A DNA stretch of 64,000 bases from positions 110,553,549 to 110,617,548 of the forward strand of contig CM030368.1 in the NCBI GenBank assembly GCA_017893485.1, written 5' to 3'. The DNA is from Hemerocallis citrina (taxonomy: Eukaryota > Streptophyta > Magnoliopsida > Asparagales > Asphodelaceae). Position numbers and translations under genes: made by a program. The notes under the pieces were generated by a model, which was not told the DNA's origin, did no database searches, and saw nothing but the letters and a program-made list of their open reading frames with translations. Shown piece after piece: positions 40,375 through 53,317 of this stretch (position 1 is the first letter of the stretch; the number at the start of each line of letters is the position of its first letter).

Positions 40375-43300
40375 ATGTTAAGAAATACCCGTTTGAGTGA
40401 TATTAAGAAACAAGCAAGATCTGCATCCCCATATCATGTAGTATCTAATAATCAAGAAGGTATCCTCCCAAAACTATTTTATAAATTAAAATCATTGTCA
40501 ATGATGTTCTAATTAATATGCACCTTTCAACAGTTCATCATGGTAGACATAATTCGACGACAGTTCATCCGGCAAGGAGACGCCATAACTGTGCTAGAAA
40601 TTATGTTGACATAAACATGATGCCAGTACACATGTTACCAGAACCCAAATTCTGCGAAAAATGTGGTGCTAAGTTGTTTTCATCTGAAACAAAAGAGATA
40701 TGTTGTAGGAATGGAAAAATCTCACTGCCGCAACTTACAATAATGCCTATCGAATTGAAGATGTTATATACTAATCAGAGTGAGGAGGGGAAGCATTTCA
40801 GACATAACATTCGGACATACAATCATATGTTTGCCTTCACTTCGATGGTAGTTCATTACGATGCAAGTCTCGCCAATGGCTGTGACGGAATCTATACTTT
40901 TAGAGCCCAAGGGGCGATATACCATAGGATAGGAAGTCTACTACCTATTCAACGCCCTAATTGGATAGGTAGTCTAAAACCTGCTGGACCCCCTAGGCCA
41001 AGATATCTACAATTGTACATATATGATACTGAGCACGAAATTGAAAATAGAATGAGGGAAAATACTGGGATGCGGACACACATAGTTGAAAAACTGAAGA
41101 CGATCTTAAATCACCATTTCGTGCATCAATTTAGGCGAATGGCTGTGAGAGAGGACTTACCAAATTGTAGATTGTTGCTTAAAGACCAATCCTTGGGAGG
41201 TCACCAGTACAATCTTCCTACAGCATCTCAGGTTGCAGCAATTATAGTCGGAGGTGAAGATCTAACAAATGTTGGACCCCGGGAGACTATTGTGGAAACA
41301 ATGGAAGGCAACTTACAGCTAATTCCAGACACGGTCGGTTATTATGATCCTCTCTAGTACCCACTTTTACTTCCTTATGGGAACTATGGATGGGATGTCA
41401 ACACCCATTGTTTAAATGGACATCAAGTTACCTACCGGGAATTTTATTCGTATATGCTTCAGGTAGTGTGCTAATATGAACTATATATATTTCTCTTTCA
41501 TACTATACTGATAAATAATGTTTTTGTTACAATTACATATTAGAGCAAATGATACATCAATACTACTTCGTGCCGGCAGATTACTACAACAATTTATTGT
41601 TGACACTTAAGTGAAAATTGAGATGCAAAGGTTACGATTTTTGCGGGCCAATCAAAAAACTATTAGAGCGGAGTTGTACCAAGGGTTACAAGATTTATTC
41701 AATGCGGGAGTACGAAATGGAAGTATGTAATTAGTAGATTGAAAAACCTTATTATTTTTTCCTTTTCCGCCTGTATTTTACAGTGAATGGGAAGCTAATA
41801 GAAAAATACTTTTTCACTGTATTTATAGGTACAGCCGGAAGAAAAATTATACTTCCCTCTTCGTATGTTGGTAGCCCGAGAGACATGTATAATCGGTATC
41901 AAGATGCCATGGCTTTAGTTCAGAGGTATGGAAAACCAGATCTATTTATTACAATGACATGTAATCCATCATGGGATGAAATAACAAATGAATTGTTCTT
42001 GGGACAAAACCCTCAAGATAGGCCTGACTTGACAGCAAGGGTTTTCAAAGCGAAGCTAGAAGAACTAAAAAAAGATATCTATACCAGCAAAGTTTTAGGT
42101 TATGTTGCAGCTCATGTCCATGTAGTCGAGTTCCAAAAACGTGGATTGCCCCATGTTCATATGTTGGTCATTCTGAACGTACAAGACAAGCTGAATAATC
42201 CTGACGAGTACGACCACATTGTACGGGCAGAGATTCCAGACCCAAATGTTGAACCTGAACTATATGAGATAGTTAAAAAGCATATGCTACATGGACCATG
42301 TGGTATAGTGAAACCAAATTCTCCTTGCATGAGGGAAAACAAGTGCAAAAAGGGATATCCGCTCCAATTTGTGGAGCACACAGTACAAGGAGATGATTTG
42401 TATCCATTATATAGAAGATGTGATAATGGGATTAGTATAGAGAAACACGGCATCTCCTTGGATAATCGATGGGTGGTTCCATATAATCCTTGGCTTTTGA
42501 AAAAATATAATTGTCATATCAATGTTGAAATATGCTCTAGTATCACGGCCGTGAAGTATTTATACAAGTACGTATACAAGGGACCAGACCGAATCTCTTT
42601 TCAGATACGTAGATAAACCGATCAAAATGATGAGATCTCACAGTTTCTAGATGCCATTAAGTTTCCAGTGCACAAAATATATCCAAGTGTGATAGCTCTT
42701 CATATACATCTTCCAAATATGCAGTAATTGACATATAATGCCGATCAACTGCTCGATGATGTTCTCAATGATGTGCAAACTTCAAAGACAATGTTGACTG
42801 AGTTTTTTCAAAAGAATTCAGAAGATTCTAAAGCAAGAAATTTATTATATCGAGAATTTCCAGAAAAATATTGGTGGGTATCTGGAGATAAAAAATGGCA
42901 AAAGAGAGCAACTACACAACGAGCTATCGGTAGACTTTACACGGTTCCGCCAAATGAAGGAGACCGATATTATTTGCGCATCCTACTGAATCATGTTAGG
43001 GGACCAGTCTCATTTGATGATCTTCTTACAGTAGATGGGGTTCCCTGCTCCACTTTTAAGGAATCAGCTGAAAAGATGGGGTTCTTAGAAAATGACAACA
43101 GCGTACGAGAATGTTTAATAGAAGCAGCAAGTACACATATGCCATCAGCGCTCCAGAGATTGTTTGCTACAGTTTTGTTGTATTGTCAACTTACTGGTGT
43201 GCTGTAGTTGTGGACTGAGTTCCACCCATATATGATGGAAGATTACTCTTCAACATGTACCGTGAATGTGAATTCAAGCATGAATCGTCTATTACGTGAT

Positions 43301-44966
43301 CTGAACAGCATACTTCAACAGTATGATAAATGTAATGCAGATTATGGTCTCCCTGTATCCACATTTGATGATTTTACAAGTGGATCTACACGAAAAATGA
43401 TTGAAGATGAGAGATCCATTATTGTTACGGATGATGATTTAAGTTGTATAAATTTGTTGAATTCGGGCCAGAAGCATGCTTTTGATGTGATCATCGAAGC
43501 TGTTAATTTGAAAAAAGAGATGGTATTCTTCATTGACGGTCCAGGTGGTACTGGAAGCCTTTTTTGTATAGAGCGGTGTTGTCATACCTTAGAAAAGAAG
43601 GACATATTGTATTAGCAACAGCATCATCCGGAATCGCAGCCACGATATTACCAGGGGGAAAAACTGCTCACTCTAGGTTCAAAATTCCTATTAAAATTGG
43701 GCCTAAATCAACTTGCTATATTAGTAAACAGGACGACACGGCCGATCTCTTACGAAGTAGTAGTGTTATACTTTGGGACGAGGCAACAATGGTACATCGG
43801 TATGCTTTTGAAGCATTTGACATAACCTTAAGAGATTTGACAGAAAAGGACATCCCTTTTGGAGGTAAAATTGTTATACTTGGAGGTGATTTTAGACAAG
43901 TGCTACCAGTAGTACAGAATGGTACAAAATCGCAAACTGTAGATGCATGTATTGTCAAGTCTGTAATTTGGGAAAGTGTAAATGTTATCCATCTTATAGA
44001 AAATATGCGATCAAGAACTGATCCTAACTTCATAAGCATTTTGAAAGATATCGGAGACGGGGCAGCGACTACATATGAAAATGAAATGGTAAGAATTCCG
44101 GATGAAATGGTTATACCATGGACAGGTGACGATACCATAACTCATTTAGTCAACACTATTTATCCAAATCTTTGTGTGAATGTGAATGACAAAAGCTACA
44201 TGGTGGAAAGAGCTATAATGGCACCAACTAATGAGTCCGTGGATAGTATAAACAACACTACCGTCAATACTTTTCCAGGTGATTGAAAATCTAAATTAGT
44301 TTTAATCTCTTCTATGTAAAGGCTTTGACTATTTATAAAAATAAATAAAGATTTTCCTATGTATCCATCTCTACTAACATAAATTTAAACTATACCATTG
44401 TCAGGTGATGAGAAAGTATATTATTCTTTCGACAGCGTAGAGGATGATGAGAGGAATCTATACCAACAAGAATTTTTGAATGAGATTTCTCCAGGAGGAT
44501 TGCCACCACATAAGCTAATTTTGAAATACGGGGCACCAGACTTCTACGAAATATTGACCCAAAAGCAGGTCTTTGCAACGGGACAAGATTATTGTGTCGA
44601 GGTTTTTATCAGTACTTGATCGATGCAGAAATTGTTACTGGAATTTCAGCAGGAACACGAGTTTTCCTTCCTAGAATACCACTAAAACCTTCAGAAAGCA
44701 TAAGCTTGCCGTTCAAACTAATTAGAAAACAATTTCCTGTGCGTCTGTGTTTCGCTATGACCATAAATAAAGCACAGGGACAAACTATACCGTTCGAGGG
44801 AATTTATTTAAAAGATCATATTTTCAGTCATGGGCAACTTTACGTGGCTTTGTCAAGAGGAGTTTCAATGAACTCCACCAAGATAGCTATTCGTGAAGGA
44901 AAATTGTCCAGACAAGATGGAACATACACAAGAAATGTTGTCTACAAAGAAGTGTTATTCAATTAG
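40375..44966 (+). pseudogene. Helitron RepHel (Rep endonuclease-helicase), inactivated
   Basis: Starts at ATG 40,375 (MLRNTRLSDIKKQARS), with an intron 40,460-40,533. Domains in order: Helitron-like N-terminus with FCEKCGAKLF (40,660); Rep with FITMTCNPSWDE (41,945), the HUH motif GLPHVHMLV (42,143-42,169) and the two-tyrosine motif VKYLYKYVYKG (42,551-42,583); Pif1-like SF1B helicase with Walker A (43,538), SSVILWDEATM (about 43,760), LGGDFRQVLPV (about 43,880), INKAQGQTI (44,764) and LYVALSRG (44,838). Breaks: stops at 41,355, 41,608, 42,614, 42,725 and 43,205; a one-base loss in Walker A (about 43,556) that replaces GK by GS and shifts frame; another frameshift near 44,535. A second intron lies at about 44,279-44,404 (TTTCCAG|GTGATT...CAG). 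No functional protein is expected. Confidence 0.88.
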
Positions 44967-45057
44967 AAAGCTCAGTTGTAGTTTTGTTATGGTTGGTACT
45001 ACATACTCTTCTATGCACTTTTCAGTGCATTTTGAATTTTGTATATCGTATAATGTA

Positions 45058-45449
45058 CTAGATTTGCCCGTGAACACGTGCCTACGACACGTCTTCTGAA
45101 CGATACAGCATATGAAAAACCTTGTAAACAGTAAATCAACAATTATGTAGCTCAAGTTTGAATAGTATCTCCACCTTTTCTTCAAAAGAAAAGTTCGAAT
45201 AGTATGACAATAATTAGTTATAAATAAAAGTCAATGTTTCTAATAGTATATGTTTGTTGAAAAATAATTATAAATTGGGGGTATAAATATATATAAGAGA
45301 GAAATAAATATTTAAAATTTCAAATTTTTTTATTATTAATTATTAATTTTTTTTTCTAAAATTTTATTAAATTTTATAAGTTTTTGAATTATTTTTAAAT
45401 TTTTAACTTTTTTAATTTTTTTAATTTTTTAATTTTCTTAATTTTTTGA

Positions 45450-45484
<35 letters not shown>

Positions 45485-45649
45485 AAATAAATGAAAGAGT
45501 TGTTTTGGGTGGGGGAGATTTGAATTTGAGTTTTGGAGGGAAACTTTTGGGAGGAAAATGTGTTTTGTGAGGTTAGATCTAAGCCTTTGATTTTGGGGGA
45601 AATTAAATGTGAGCCACTTGATAGCTTTCTTTGTGTTTTATTATATAGA
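45058..45649 (-). mobile_element. Helitron H4 (592 bp, non-autonomous), nested in H2
   Basis: On the minus strand it runs from TCTATATAATAAAACAC (45,649) to ACGGGCAAATCTAG (45,058), between A and T. A hairpin (76-92 of the 45,0xx block) precedes the end. It shares both ends and interior blocks with H3 (GCCACTTGATAGCTTTCTTT; a GA-repeat). The (GA)n run at about 45,455-45,480 lies in it. Confidence 0.82.
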
Positions 45650-45815
45650 TTATTGAAGTTTCATTATATAATCGTTCACACTTATATTCTATAATTGAAG
45701 CCTGCTATTTTCCAAGTTAAATATTTTACTATTTCTTTTCTTATACGATATACAAATTCATTTAATTTAATGACTAAATTTTTTATAGACGTGCATCGCA
45801 CGTGCGTTATACTAG

Positions 45816-46847
45816 TAAATGAGAATAAAAAGCTGAATCAAACAGAAAATGAATCACAAGAGAGAGAAGAACAACACACCACACAAAAGAAGAGAAATTA
45901 AATACAACCAGAAATAAAAATAAATAATCAAGAATTTTTATTAATATAATTAAAAATACAAATATGAGCAATAGAGGTTACAACGAATAAGACAGAAGAA
46001 AGTTTTGAAGTGGAGAGAGAGTGTGTGGCAGAAATAAATGATTTAATTATTGTGAACAGTGGAATAAAATTATAAGGAAAGTGGAAAATAGAGTTATGGT
46101 GCAAAATATTCCCAGCAGTCTTCAAATCATCCGAATATAAATAAGGCATAGATGTGGTTGTGGCAGAGGAGGAGGCCCGAAGGAATTCAGCAGGCTGAGG
46201 TCGGGGTCGGGGTCAGCGCCGGCAGGGAGGAGGAGGGAGGCAGAGGATGAGGGAGGTGAAGGAGCAGCTGACAACCCACTCCTGCCTCAATCTGTGTAAT
46301 GCCGCCCAGCCCGACGCTGCCCAGTCCAACACCAACCCAAGTCGAACCTAACATCCCCTTCATCCTTCAGTTCTTCTTCTTCATTCATTTTTTAAAATAT
46401 TTACTTACTGATGATTGATGGATGATAAATATATAATTGGATTTGAATAATTAGATTGATGGTGATGTTTTGCAAGAAAAATTTTGACTATCTATGCATT
46501 GATTGAGTAAAAGTTAATTTTTTATAGTTGAAAGATCGATTTTTTGTGGATAAAGTTGAATACTTTGATGCTTGGATGATGATTATGTTTTGAAATAGTG
46601 AGTAAAGTATGAATTTTTATGAGTTTATAACCATGATTATTTTGATTCTTTTGTGCATGTTTAGGGAGAAGTGCAGGGCAGCATCGGAGATATTGTGGTT
46701 TTTTTTTTTTTTTTTTTTTTTTTTTTGGGGGGGGGGGGGGATCGAGATGAGATGGACCAAAACCTAAGTGTTGTTGGTTACGATGTACACAAATGTCGAA
46801 TTGTGCGCATATTTTTAGACTGTGCAATTTGCATAGGGTTATACTAG
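45816..46847 (+). other. Possible remainder of an outer Helitron
   Basis: The stretch has no recognisable gene. It ends GACTGTGCAATTTGCATAGG, GTTATACTAG and T, which aligns with the H2 terminus over the last 30 bases. With 36,165-36,168 and 38,097-38,279 it could form one older Helitron of about 1.2 kb interrupted by H1 and H2. It includes a GC-rich patch (46,150-46,340) and a run of 28 T then 14 G (46,699-46,740). Confidence 0.4.
46699..46740. repeat. T28-G14 homopolymer pair
   Basis: Adjacent uninterrupted T and G tracts. Lengths are uncertain for technical reasons. Confidence 0.85.
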
Positions 46848-48595
46848 TTTAAACTAAATAAATGATAATAATAAAGTTAAAATTAGGCTATGAGCAACAA
46901 CAACATATGTATAAAACACACGTCATCTAACTTCACACAAGTTATTGAACCATGTGTAATGGGTGTGTACAATGACTGAGAATTTTAACTAATGATTGTG
47001 CAGATACGATGACATGTATGTGAATGAAAGACGATATCTACTATACTTAGGGAGTAATGTATCAGTTGCAATATTGAATGTTGCTATGCAGGATTGGGAG
47101 GGTCATGAGATGAGATTGTAATGTTGGGAAGACTTGGTTAGGAAAAAAATAACTATTTGATAATGTTAGGCATGATTGTTTGTTTGAAAAAATAATTTTC
47201 AAAGAAACTTTTGAAGAAGAAGAAAAAGAAGAAGAATTATTGATAAGTATATAAAATAAGTAAATTTTGAATCGATATATATAAACTATGAGATAATTAT
47301 AATAACTATATATTAAGCTAATGGTTATACCCCTTTCCCCTACCTGTATTTTGAAATAGTGAAAGAAGAGTAAAGTAAGAATTTTATTTAAATTAACACG
47401 GGTGCTCCACACATTTTCATAAAATAAAGAAATAAAAATTAAAAAAAACCCTCCTCAACCACGATTTCATCCACGATTTCATCCACTATCACTTTCAAAA
47501 TCATCTCCAGCCCTCACCTCCCAGGCTGCCTATAACACTGTTATATTTTATAATTGCAAAATAATCGTTTATATTTCTTTTATTGTGAAGTAGATATTAT
47601 TGTTATTGTTATTATAATGCATAAATATGCAATTTTATTTTATATATATTCTTTAATTAATTTATTTATTTTCTAGAGGGTTTTTTTAAAAATTTATTAT
47701 GAAAAAGAGAACTTGAAGGACTTAATAAAAATCTTTAATCAAACATGGGGTTTATAATAAATTTTCCCATAAATATCTACAAAACTACCATTTCCTTCTT
47801 CTTCTTCTCCTTTCATTTCGTTCTGACCTAAATCCAACCCGACGCCCTTTCCTATTTTCTTCATTTTTTAGATTTTAATCCCACAAATTCCTAGCCAATT
47901 TACAAAAATTTTTGGGGATTCTTACTAATTGGAGGGTGCTCTTCAACGCTGCTGGTGCTGGTTTTTGAAATTATCAATTGTAAGGTGAGTTGGATTTTAT
48001 TTAAATTTATGTGTTTGTATGACTTACGAATTTTTGGCTGTGAAATGGTGTAGCAAGGAGAATAGGCAATTCTTTTATAGTAGAGTGACAGATTTTTGCA
48101 TTTAGAGATATAAATTAAATTAGAAAATAAATAGGGTGTTGGCTTAGTAACTAAAAGATAATAGGAATGGTAAATGATGCAAATTGATAATAGAAATCCC
48201 TATGAGTTATGAGAAATAATTTAGAATAAATTTTGGAAGATTTTATGGGCATAAAACCCAATTAGGAACAATCGGAATGCGTACATGTATCATGTGCATG
48301 CCGGACGTTCGATGAAATGTCTGTGAAGGATTAGAATGAGTTTAATTGTTATTTGTGAGTGATTTGAATATCTTAAGCCCTAATTAGAGTTAAAACATGG
48401 TAATAGGACGCAGAGGTGAGTTCGGGGGAAATAGCGAAGAGCTTATACCATCGGTCTTTGCATTTCCTCAGGTGAGTATGATTTCTGTAATTGTATATCC
48501 ATGATGTGCTACAAAAATTTTTAAATTATGGTTTGCCGTGTGTGATGCGTAAAGTGTATTGAGTATAGAAATTCATAAGCATGATGCTAAATTAT
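46848..48595. other. Unassigned AT-rich region
   Basis: No gene recognised. Features: a 12-base repeat (CCACGATTTCAT, twice, about 47,459), (TTC)n around 47,800, and text at 47,940-48,480 that resembles the leader and tail of LTR families. Short open frames have no domain signatures. Confidence 0.4.
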
Positions 48596-50120
48596 GGTAT
48601 AACTCCTATTTTCGCAAATACGTATTTTCATGAGTAATTTTCTGTATCTCGATATTTATAAATTGTTATTGTTAAATTCGTTTTGAGTTTCTTTGTTAAA
48701 GCATTTTTCTAAACAATAATTATAATTATTTTGAATAAACTTTGTTTCCATTTCTACTTGATCAACTATTTACATTTTAACCCTCAAAGATATTGTTACT
48801 GTTTCGACTATTTCAACAGAATTCCTATTTTTATATATTGATAATATCCTGAGGATTGCTATTATTATTATTAGTATTTTTATTGTCATTATTATTATTA
48901 TTAATGTTATTATCAGTATTATTATTTTTATTGTCATAGTTATTATTTCTATTTCTTATTGTTAATATGATTATCTATTATTATTATTATTGGTTATTAA
49001 AACAATCCCTTCTTATTTAATATTTGTGTTTTAATTTGTTTCAAATAATTTACGTAATACAAATTAAAATATATTAGATATCTTATTTCTTGTATTCGGA
49101 TTTGTATTGATCAATTATATTCATGTATAATGAATTTATTTCATTTTATTGGATCTATACCCAAATACCCAATAACCCAATATCTCTCTTTTCTCCTATA
49201 TATACTCTAATCTCTTATTCCATAACCCTAATCCTATTATTGAACCCCCCTCAGCCATCATTAGCATCCCCTAATCCATTTTTCCCCCATTACTGTTCAT
49301 CCCTCTCCATCTCTCCCGCTCTCTTTCCCTATTTCGCCTTCACCCAACCACAGCACTCCCGATCGCCACCTTCCACCACCTCCATTGTCGTCGTCACTGT
49401 CCCCTCGTCGACCTCTCCTCCGACCACCATCCTCGTCTCCATCTTCCTCGTCCTCATCGCCTTCAACCTCCCCCATTTTGCCGCAGAACCCAAACTCAAC
49501 CGAACCCATTGCTCCATTGCCGAACCCCCGTCCTCGCCTTGCCACCGTGGTTCCCTCACCGTGCACTCCCCCTTCACCCACCGGAGTCCCCTCCTAGCAT
49601 CGCAGTCGTCGTCCAAGCCGTTCATCCCGTCATCGTCGTCCCCTGTTTTTTAGCGGAAAATAGAGTTCGCGCTCTCTTCGTCGGAGTTCGCCTTGCCATC
49701 GCTCTCTCCGTTGCTGTCGCTTCCCAACCACAACGCATTATCTTCGTCGTCTTCTCTCTCTTTCCCTCTCTCTCTGTCGAAGGTTGAAGAAGGAGAGTAA
49801 TTGGTCGATCCCGGTGTTTGCTGTTTTGTCTCGGCGGATCCGTGATCGCTATGTGCTATTTTGCCCCCGATTCATTGCGTATGTTGAGTTGCTCTTGCTG
49901 TTTGTGTGCTGCTTTGGTTTCTTCGCACGTGTCTCGCTCGTGATCTTGTGGATTGTCGCCTGGGATTCCAATCCCGTTATTCTATATTATTTGAATCTGC
50001 AATCTAACAGACAAGTCACTCCTTGAACTAATATTTTGTTTTGTTCAAGTTTATTTGATCTCTGCAAGTAGATCCAGTCCCTTTCGTTATCATACTGCTT
50101 TTGACAATTCCGTTAAGTGT
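48596..50120 (+). mobile_element. RT5: plus-oriented LTR fragment of the RT1/RT2 family
   Basis: Starts TATAACTCCTATTTTCGCAAATACG, matching the RT2 LTR start (TGTAACCTCCATTTCCGC). It has the ATT-rich tract (48,860-49,000), a TATA box (49,197-49,204) and the GC-rich leader (49,240-49,780). It stops at CGTTAAG (50,117), about 2 kb short of a full LTR, where the inverted RT6 begins. Proline/serine-rich open frames at 49,123-49,790 are leader sequence. Confidence 0.75.
49197..49204 (+). promoter_or_regulatory. TATA box of RT5 LTR
   Basis: TATATATA in CTCCTATATATACTC, in the same position relative to the GC-rich leader as in RT1 and RT2. Confidence 0.45.
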
Positions 50121-53100
50121 TGTTATGCCTCGCTTCCCAAAAGAGAATAAGGAATATGGATATGTGACAAAAGCCCATCGAATGATTTTCATCATCCATA
50201 AGCTGTTCAGAATCTTTACAACATTTCACAAGAATAATTAGAGTCGGAAGCAAAAGAATCAACCAAGTATGCACATATGAACCAAAATACCAACAAGAAT
50301 ACTTGAAACCAAAATATTATAATCTCAAATAATCCAATCTGAATAAGTCAACATCCTGGATCACATTGCCTAAATACAAAATAAATCCAAGTACAAGATA
50401 CAATTGTTCAAGATAAGCAATAAGAAATAATAATAATAGCAGGAATATCATGATAGCAAAACTCCAGTAACTAGTATCTCATCTCGCCTATTCCACCTGG
50501 CAGCTGATCTCCAAAATCTGCAATTTAATAAACTGCAGGAAGAGGAAAAAGAAAACAAACTCCCGTCAATGCAAGTTACGGGCCGCTTGTAATGCAGGAT
50601 ACAAGTACATGGGAAAACTAAAAAAATAGCATGGAATATCAAGTATAAGTAGCATGTATCAAGTGTCGAGTGAACAAGTATCATGTAACCAAGCAACAAA
50701 TATCAAGTGTCAAGTGTCAAGTATCAAGTACAAGTAGCAAGTATGAAGTATCCAGTATCATGTACACGTAGCAAGTGTCATGTATCATGTAATCAAGTAT
50801 CATGTAGTCAAGTTCAAGTATCATGTTCACGTGTCATGTATCAAGTCTTGTTGTTATTACTATCTAGGTAGCACTTCATGCAGCCCGCACTCAATGGTTG
50901 CTATAACAAACAGTTTCGCTTTAAATTTCATAGTGGACCATGGAGGGCAGTATACTCAGGAACAAATATCAAGTAATCGAGCTCCAAGCTCCAAGTATCA
51001 TGTATCATGTATCATGTATCACCTGTCAAATTGTGCAAGTGGCAAGTAATCACGTGTCTTGCATGCAAGTGTGAAGTAATCACGTGTCAAGTATCATGTA
51101 TCAAGTAATCACGTAGGATCAGTGGACCCCCTTCCGAGTACACGTTTCTGAATTATCTACTATTAGATCTTTCCCTTAAACCCCGACTTGATTATTTATT
51201 ATAAATGTCAAAAAAGCATGTAGGTGTACAAATTATAGCAAGAATAACATGACATAATCATGTAACAAGTTCAAGTTGCAAGATAAACATGTATGGGTGC
51301 AAGATCACACATAAAAGGATGAAATAACCAAATTTCTAGTTCAGGACAGCAAGACCATACTGCAGTAAAATTGAGATTCCCGTTGTTACAAACATGCAAA
51401 CCTGAATCCGTCAAAAGTTCTAGAAAATAAACTCCCGGCCGAATCCAGAAAATATATATAGGTCATATAGTATTTCACAAAAATAAGTCTCAAAACAGGT
51501 TTGAATTCAGAAAATATGTTCAGCCAGAAATCAGAAGATTGTATTCAAGAACAGGAAAACAGCATGAAAACTCAATAAATAAATCCACGAAAAATCTGGG
51601 GTACTCCCCTATATGTTTAGTATCAGAAAATAAAGTTTCATAATTTTCCAACAAAAATAGAGTAGTCAAGTAAAATCAGAAACAAAAAGACACAACGGTT
51701 TTGTAAATCTGAAATCACAAACATTGCAGTACGAAAATAGCAATATCTCACAAACCATAAATCTAAATCCAAATCCGCCAAAAGGGTAATAAAATAGATG
51801 CAGTAAGATAACTTTCATATTCAGAAATATTTTAGAAACAGCAAGTAGAAATAGGTCGAAAATCAAGTTCTCTACTGAACAATAATAAAATTCTGCATGT
51901 AAAATCTTTATTTGCAAGCATGAAAAGGTCTGTGAAACTTCTCGAATAAATCCACCAAAATTCTGGATAAACTCAATCAAGTCTAGAAATACTGAGCAAA
52001 ATTTCAAATCAAAATAATAATTTAAACATCACAATAAAAATATATTACTCTTCAAAATTCATAGAAAACAAAATCTGAAAATCTTTCAACACTACTGTAG
52101 TAAAATAGACATAACTCACAAACCATAAATCGAAACTAAGATCCGTCAAAAGGGTTGGAAAATAGACAGAATTCTCTACAAATCATATTCACAAAATATT
52201 CTCAAATACTAACCTTAATAGGGTATAAAATACTGATCAAAACAGAAAAGTCAGCAAAACTGAAAATATCACATATGCACAAAATCCACTAGTTCACATA
52301 GATTTCATCCAAAACACATCCAAACTTGATATAGAGTATACTAGATGTCCAAGCAACATGATATAGGGTATTTCACAAGTCCACAACAAGTTTATCACGA
52401 AGAACACGAATGAGCACAAGATATCATATGAATAACACGCATATATGCAACAAGATATGGTCAATCCTAGGTTATATCATGTCATGTGTGTCGTGAGGCA
52501 ACTATGGTCAAGTCATCACTATAGTGACAATATCAACAAGGGGATTCACACACAAATTGCCTCTAGAACCCAACTACACTACAGACGGTATTTAGTACTT
52601 CTATTTGCAAAGAAATTTAATATAAGTTACTTGCCTGAAAGACGACGAAAACGACACCACGCAAGAATAACGGGAATGGATTCTCGGGCAACGAACGCAA
52701 TGAACGGATCACGAACACAAACCAACGAACGGATCACGATGACAATCAAGATCAAGATGATCAAACAACGATCGGGCGGATCGGTACGGATGAGATCAAG
52801 ATCAAGATCAAGATCAACAAGATCGGACGGTCCAGATCAAGGTGATGATGAAGTTGATGATGAAGTTGATGATGATCTCGATCGAACGACCAAGATCAAA
52901 TCAAACGGATGGCCCACAATCGAAGTTGATCAAAACTCAATCAACAACACACCCACGGGCATGGTGGCAGACGGCCGGTGGTGGGACGGCAGGGAGCGCC
53001 GAAGAAGTGGGTCGGCGCCTGCTGTTCCTGGCGTGGTGTCGAGGCAGGAAGTCGTCTGCAGTGGCTGATGCCGCAGGAAGGTGAGCACAGGGAGTGCGCT

Positions 53101-53317
53101 GCTGCTGTTGCCGGGGTGGTAGGGCACAAGGAGCGCAACGGGGTGTTGCACGGGGCTGCCGACTGCTGTTGGGAGGTGCCGCAGTTGCTGCTGACTACGG
53201 AGGGAAGCCGGGGAGTGGTGTGGTGGTCGTCTGAAGCTGGCACTGTGACTAGAAGGCGAAGGTGATCGGGAGTAGGCTTGCAGTCACGACACCGAGACAA
53301 GGGGGAGAGAGAGGTGT
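50121..53317 (-). mobile_element. RT6: minus-oriented LTR fragment of the RT1/RT2 family
   Basis: Forward start TGTTATGCCTCGCTTCCC corresponds to an LTR 3' end read backwards. It then follows RT2 LTR layout to the GC-rich leader (52,640-53,310) and is cut there by the next element. It contains an unusual degenerate repeat of TATCAAGT/TATCATGT (50,640-51,120) and GATCAA/GATGATGAAGTT repeats (52,740-52,870). Open frames in the leader are not conserved genes. Confidence 0.7.
50640..51120. repeat. Degenerate short repeat TATCAAGT / TATCATGT
   Basis: About 50 imperfect copies of an 8-10 base word (GTATCAAG, GTATCATG, CAAGTGTC) in about 480 bases. It is not present at this density in the other family members in the window, so it expanded in this copy or subfamily. 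Confidence 0.75.

Larger units (their letters stand above)
38280..45815 (+). mobile_element. Helitron H2 (7.5 kb, RepHel-bearing)
   Basis: Begins TCTATACTATTATTAAGC after A and ends CGTTATACTAG before T. A perfect 6-bp hairpin (ACGTGC-ATC-GCACGT, 45,789-45,803) lies 12 bases from the end. It carries captured host gene fragments (38,619-39,627), a broken Rep-helicase gene (40,375-44,966) and the nested Helitron H4 (45,058-45,649). A partial repeat of its own 5' part occurs at about 38,478-38,560. It could have moved by rolling-circle transposition when its protein was intact. Confidence 0.9.

Noticed and set aside
41783..44966. Separate host genes for a Rep-like protein and a Pif1 helicase
   Set aside because: The pieces are in one order and orientation inside Helitron ends and are typical RepHel parts broken by stops and frameshifts.
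49123..50026. A 176-codon frame plus overlapping frames on both strands
   Set aside because: LTR leader of RT5; serine/proline-rich, not kept in related copies.
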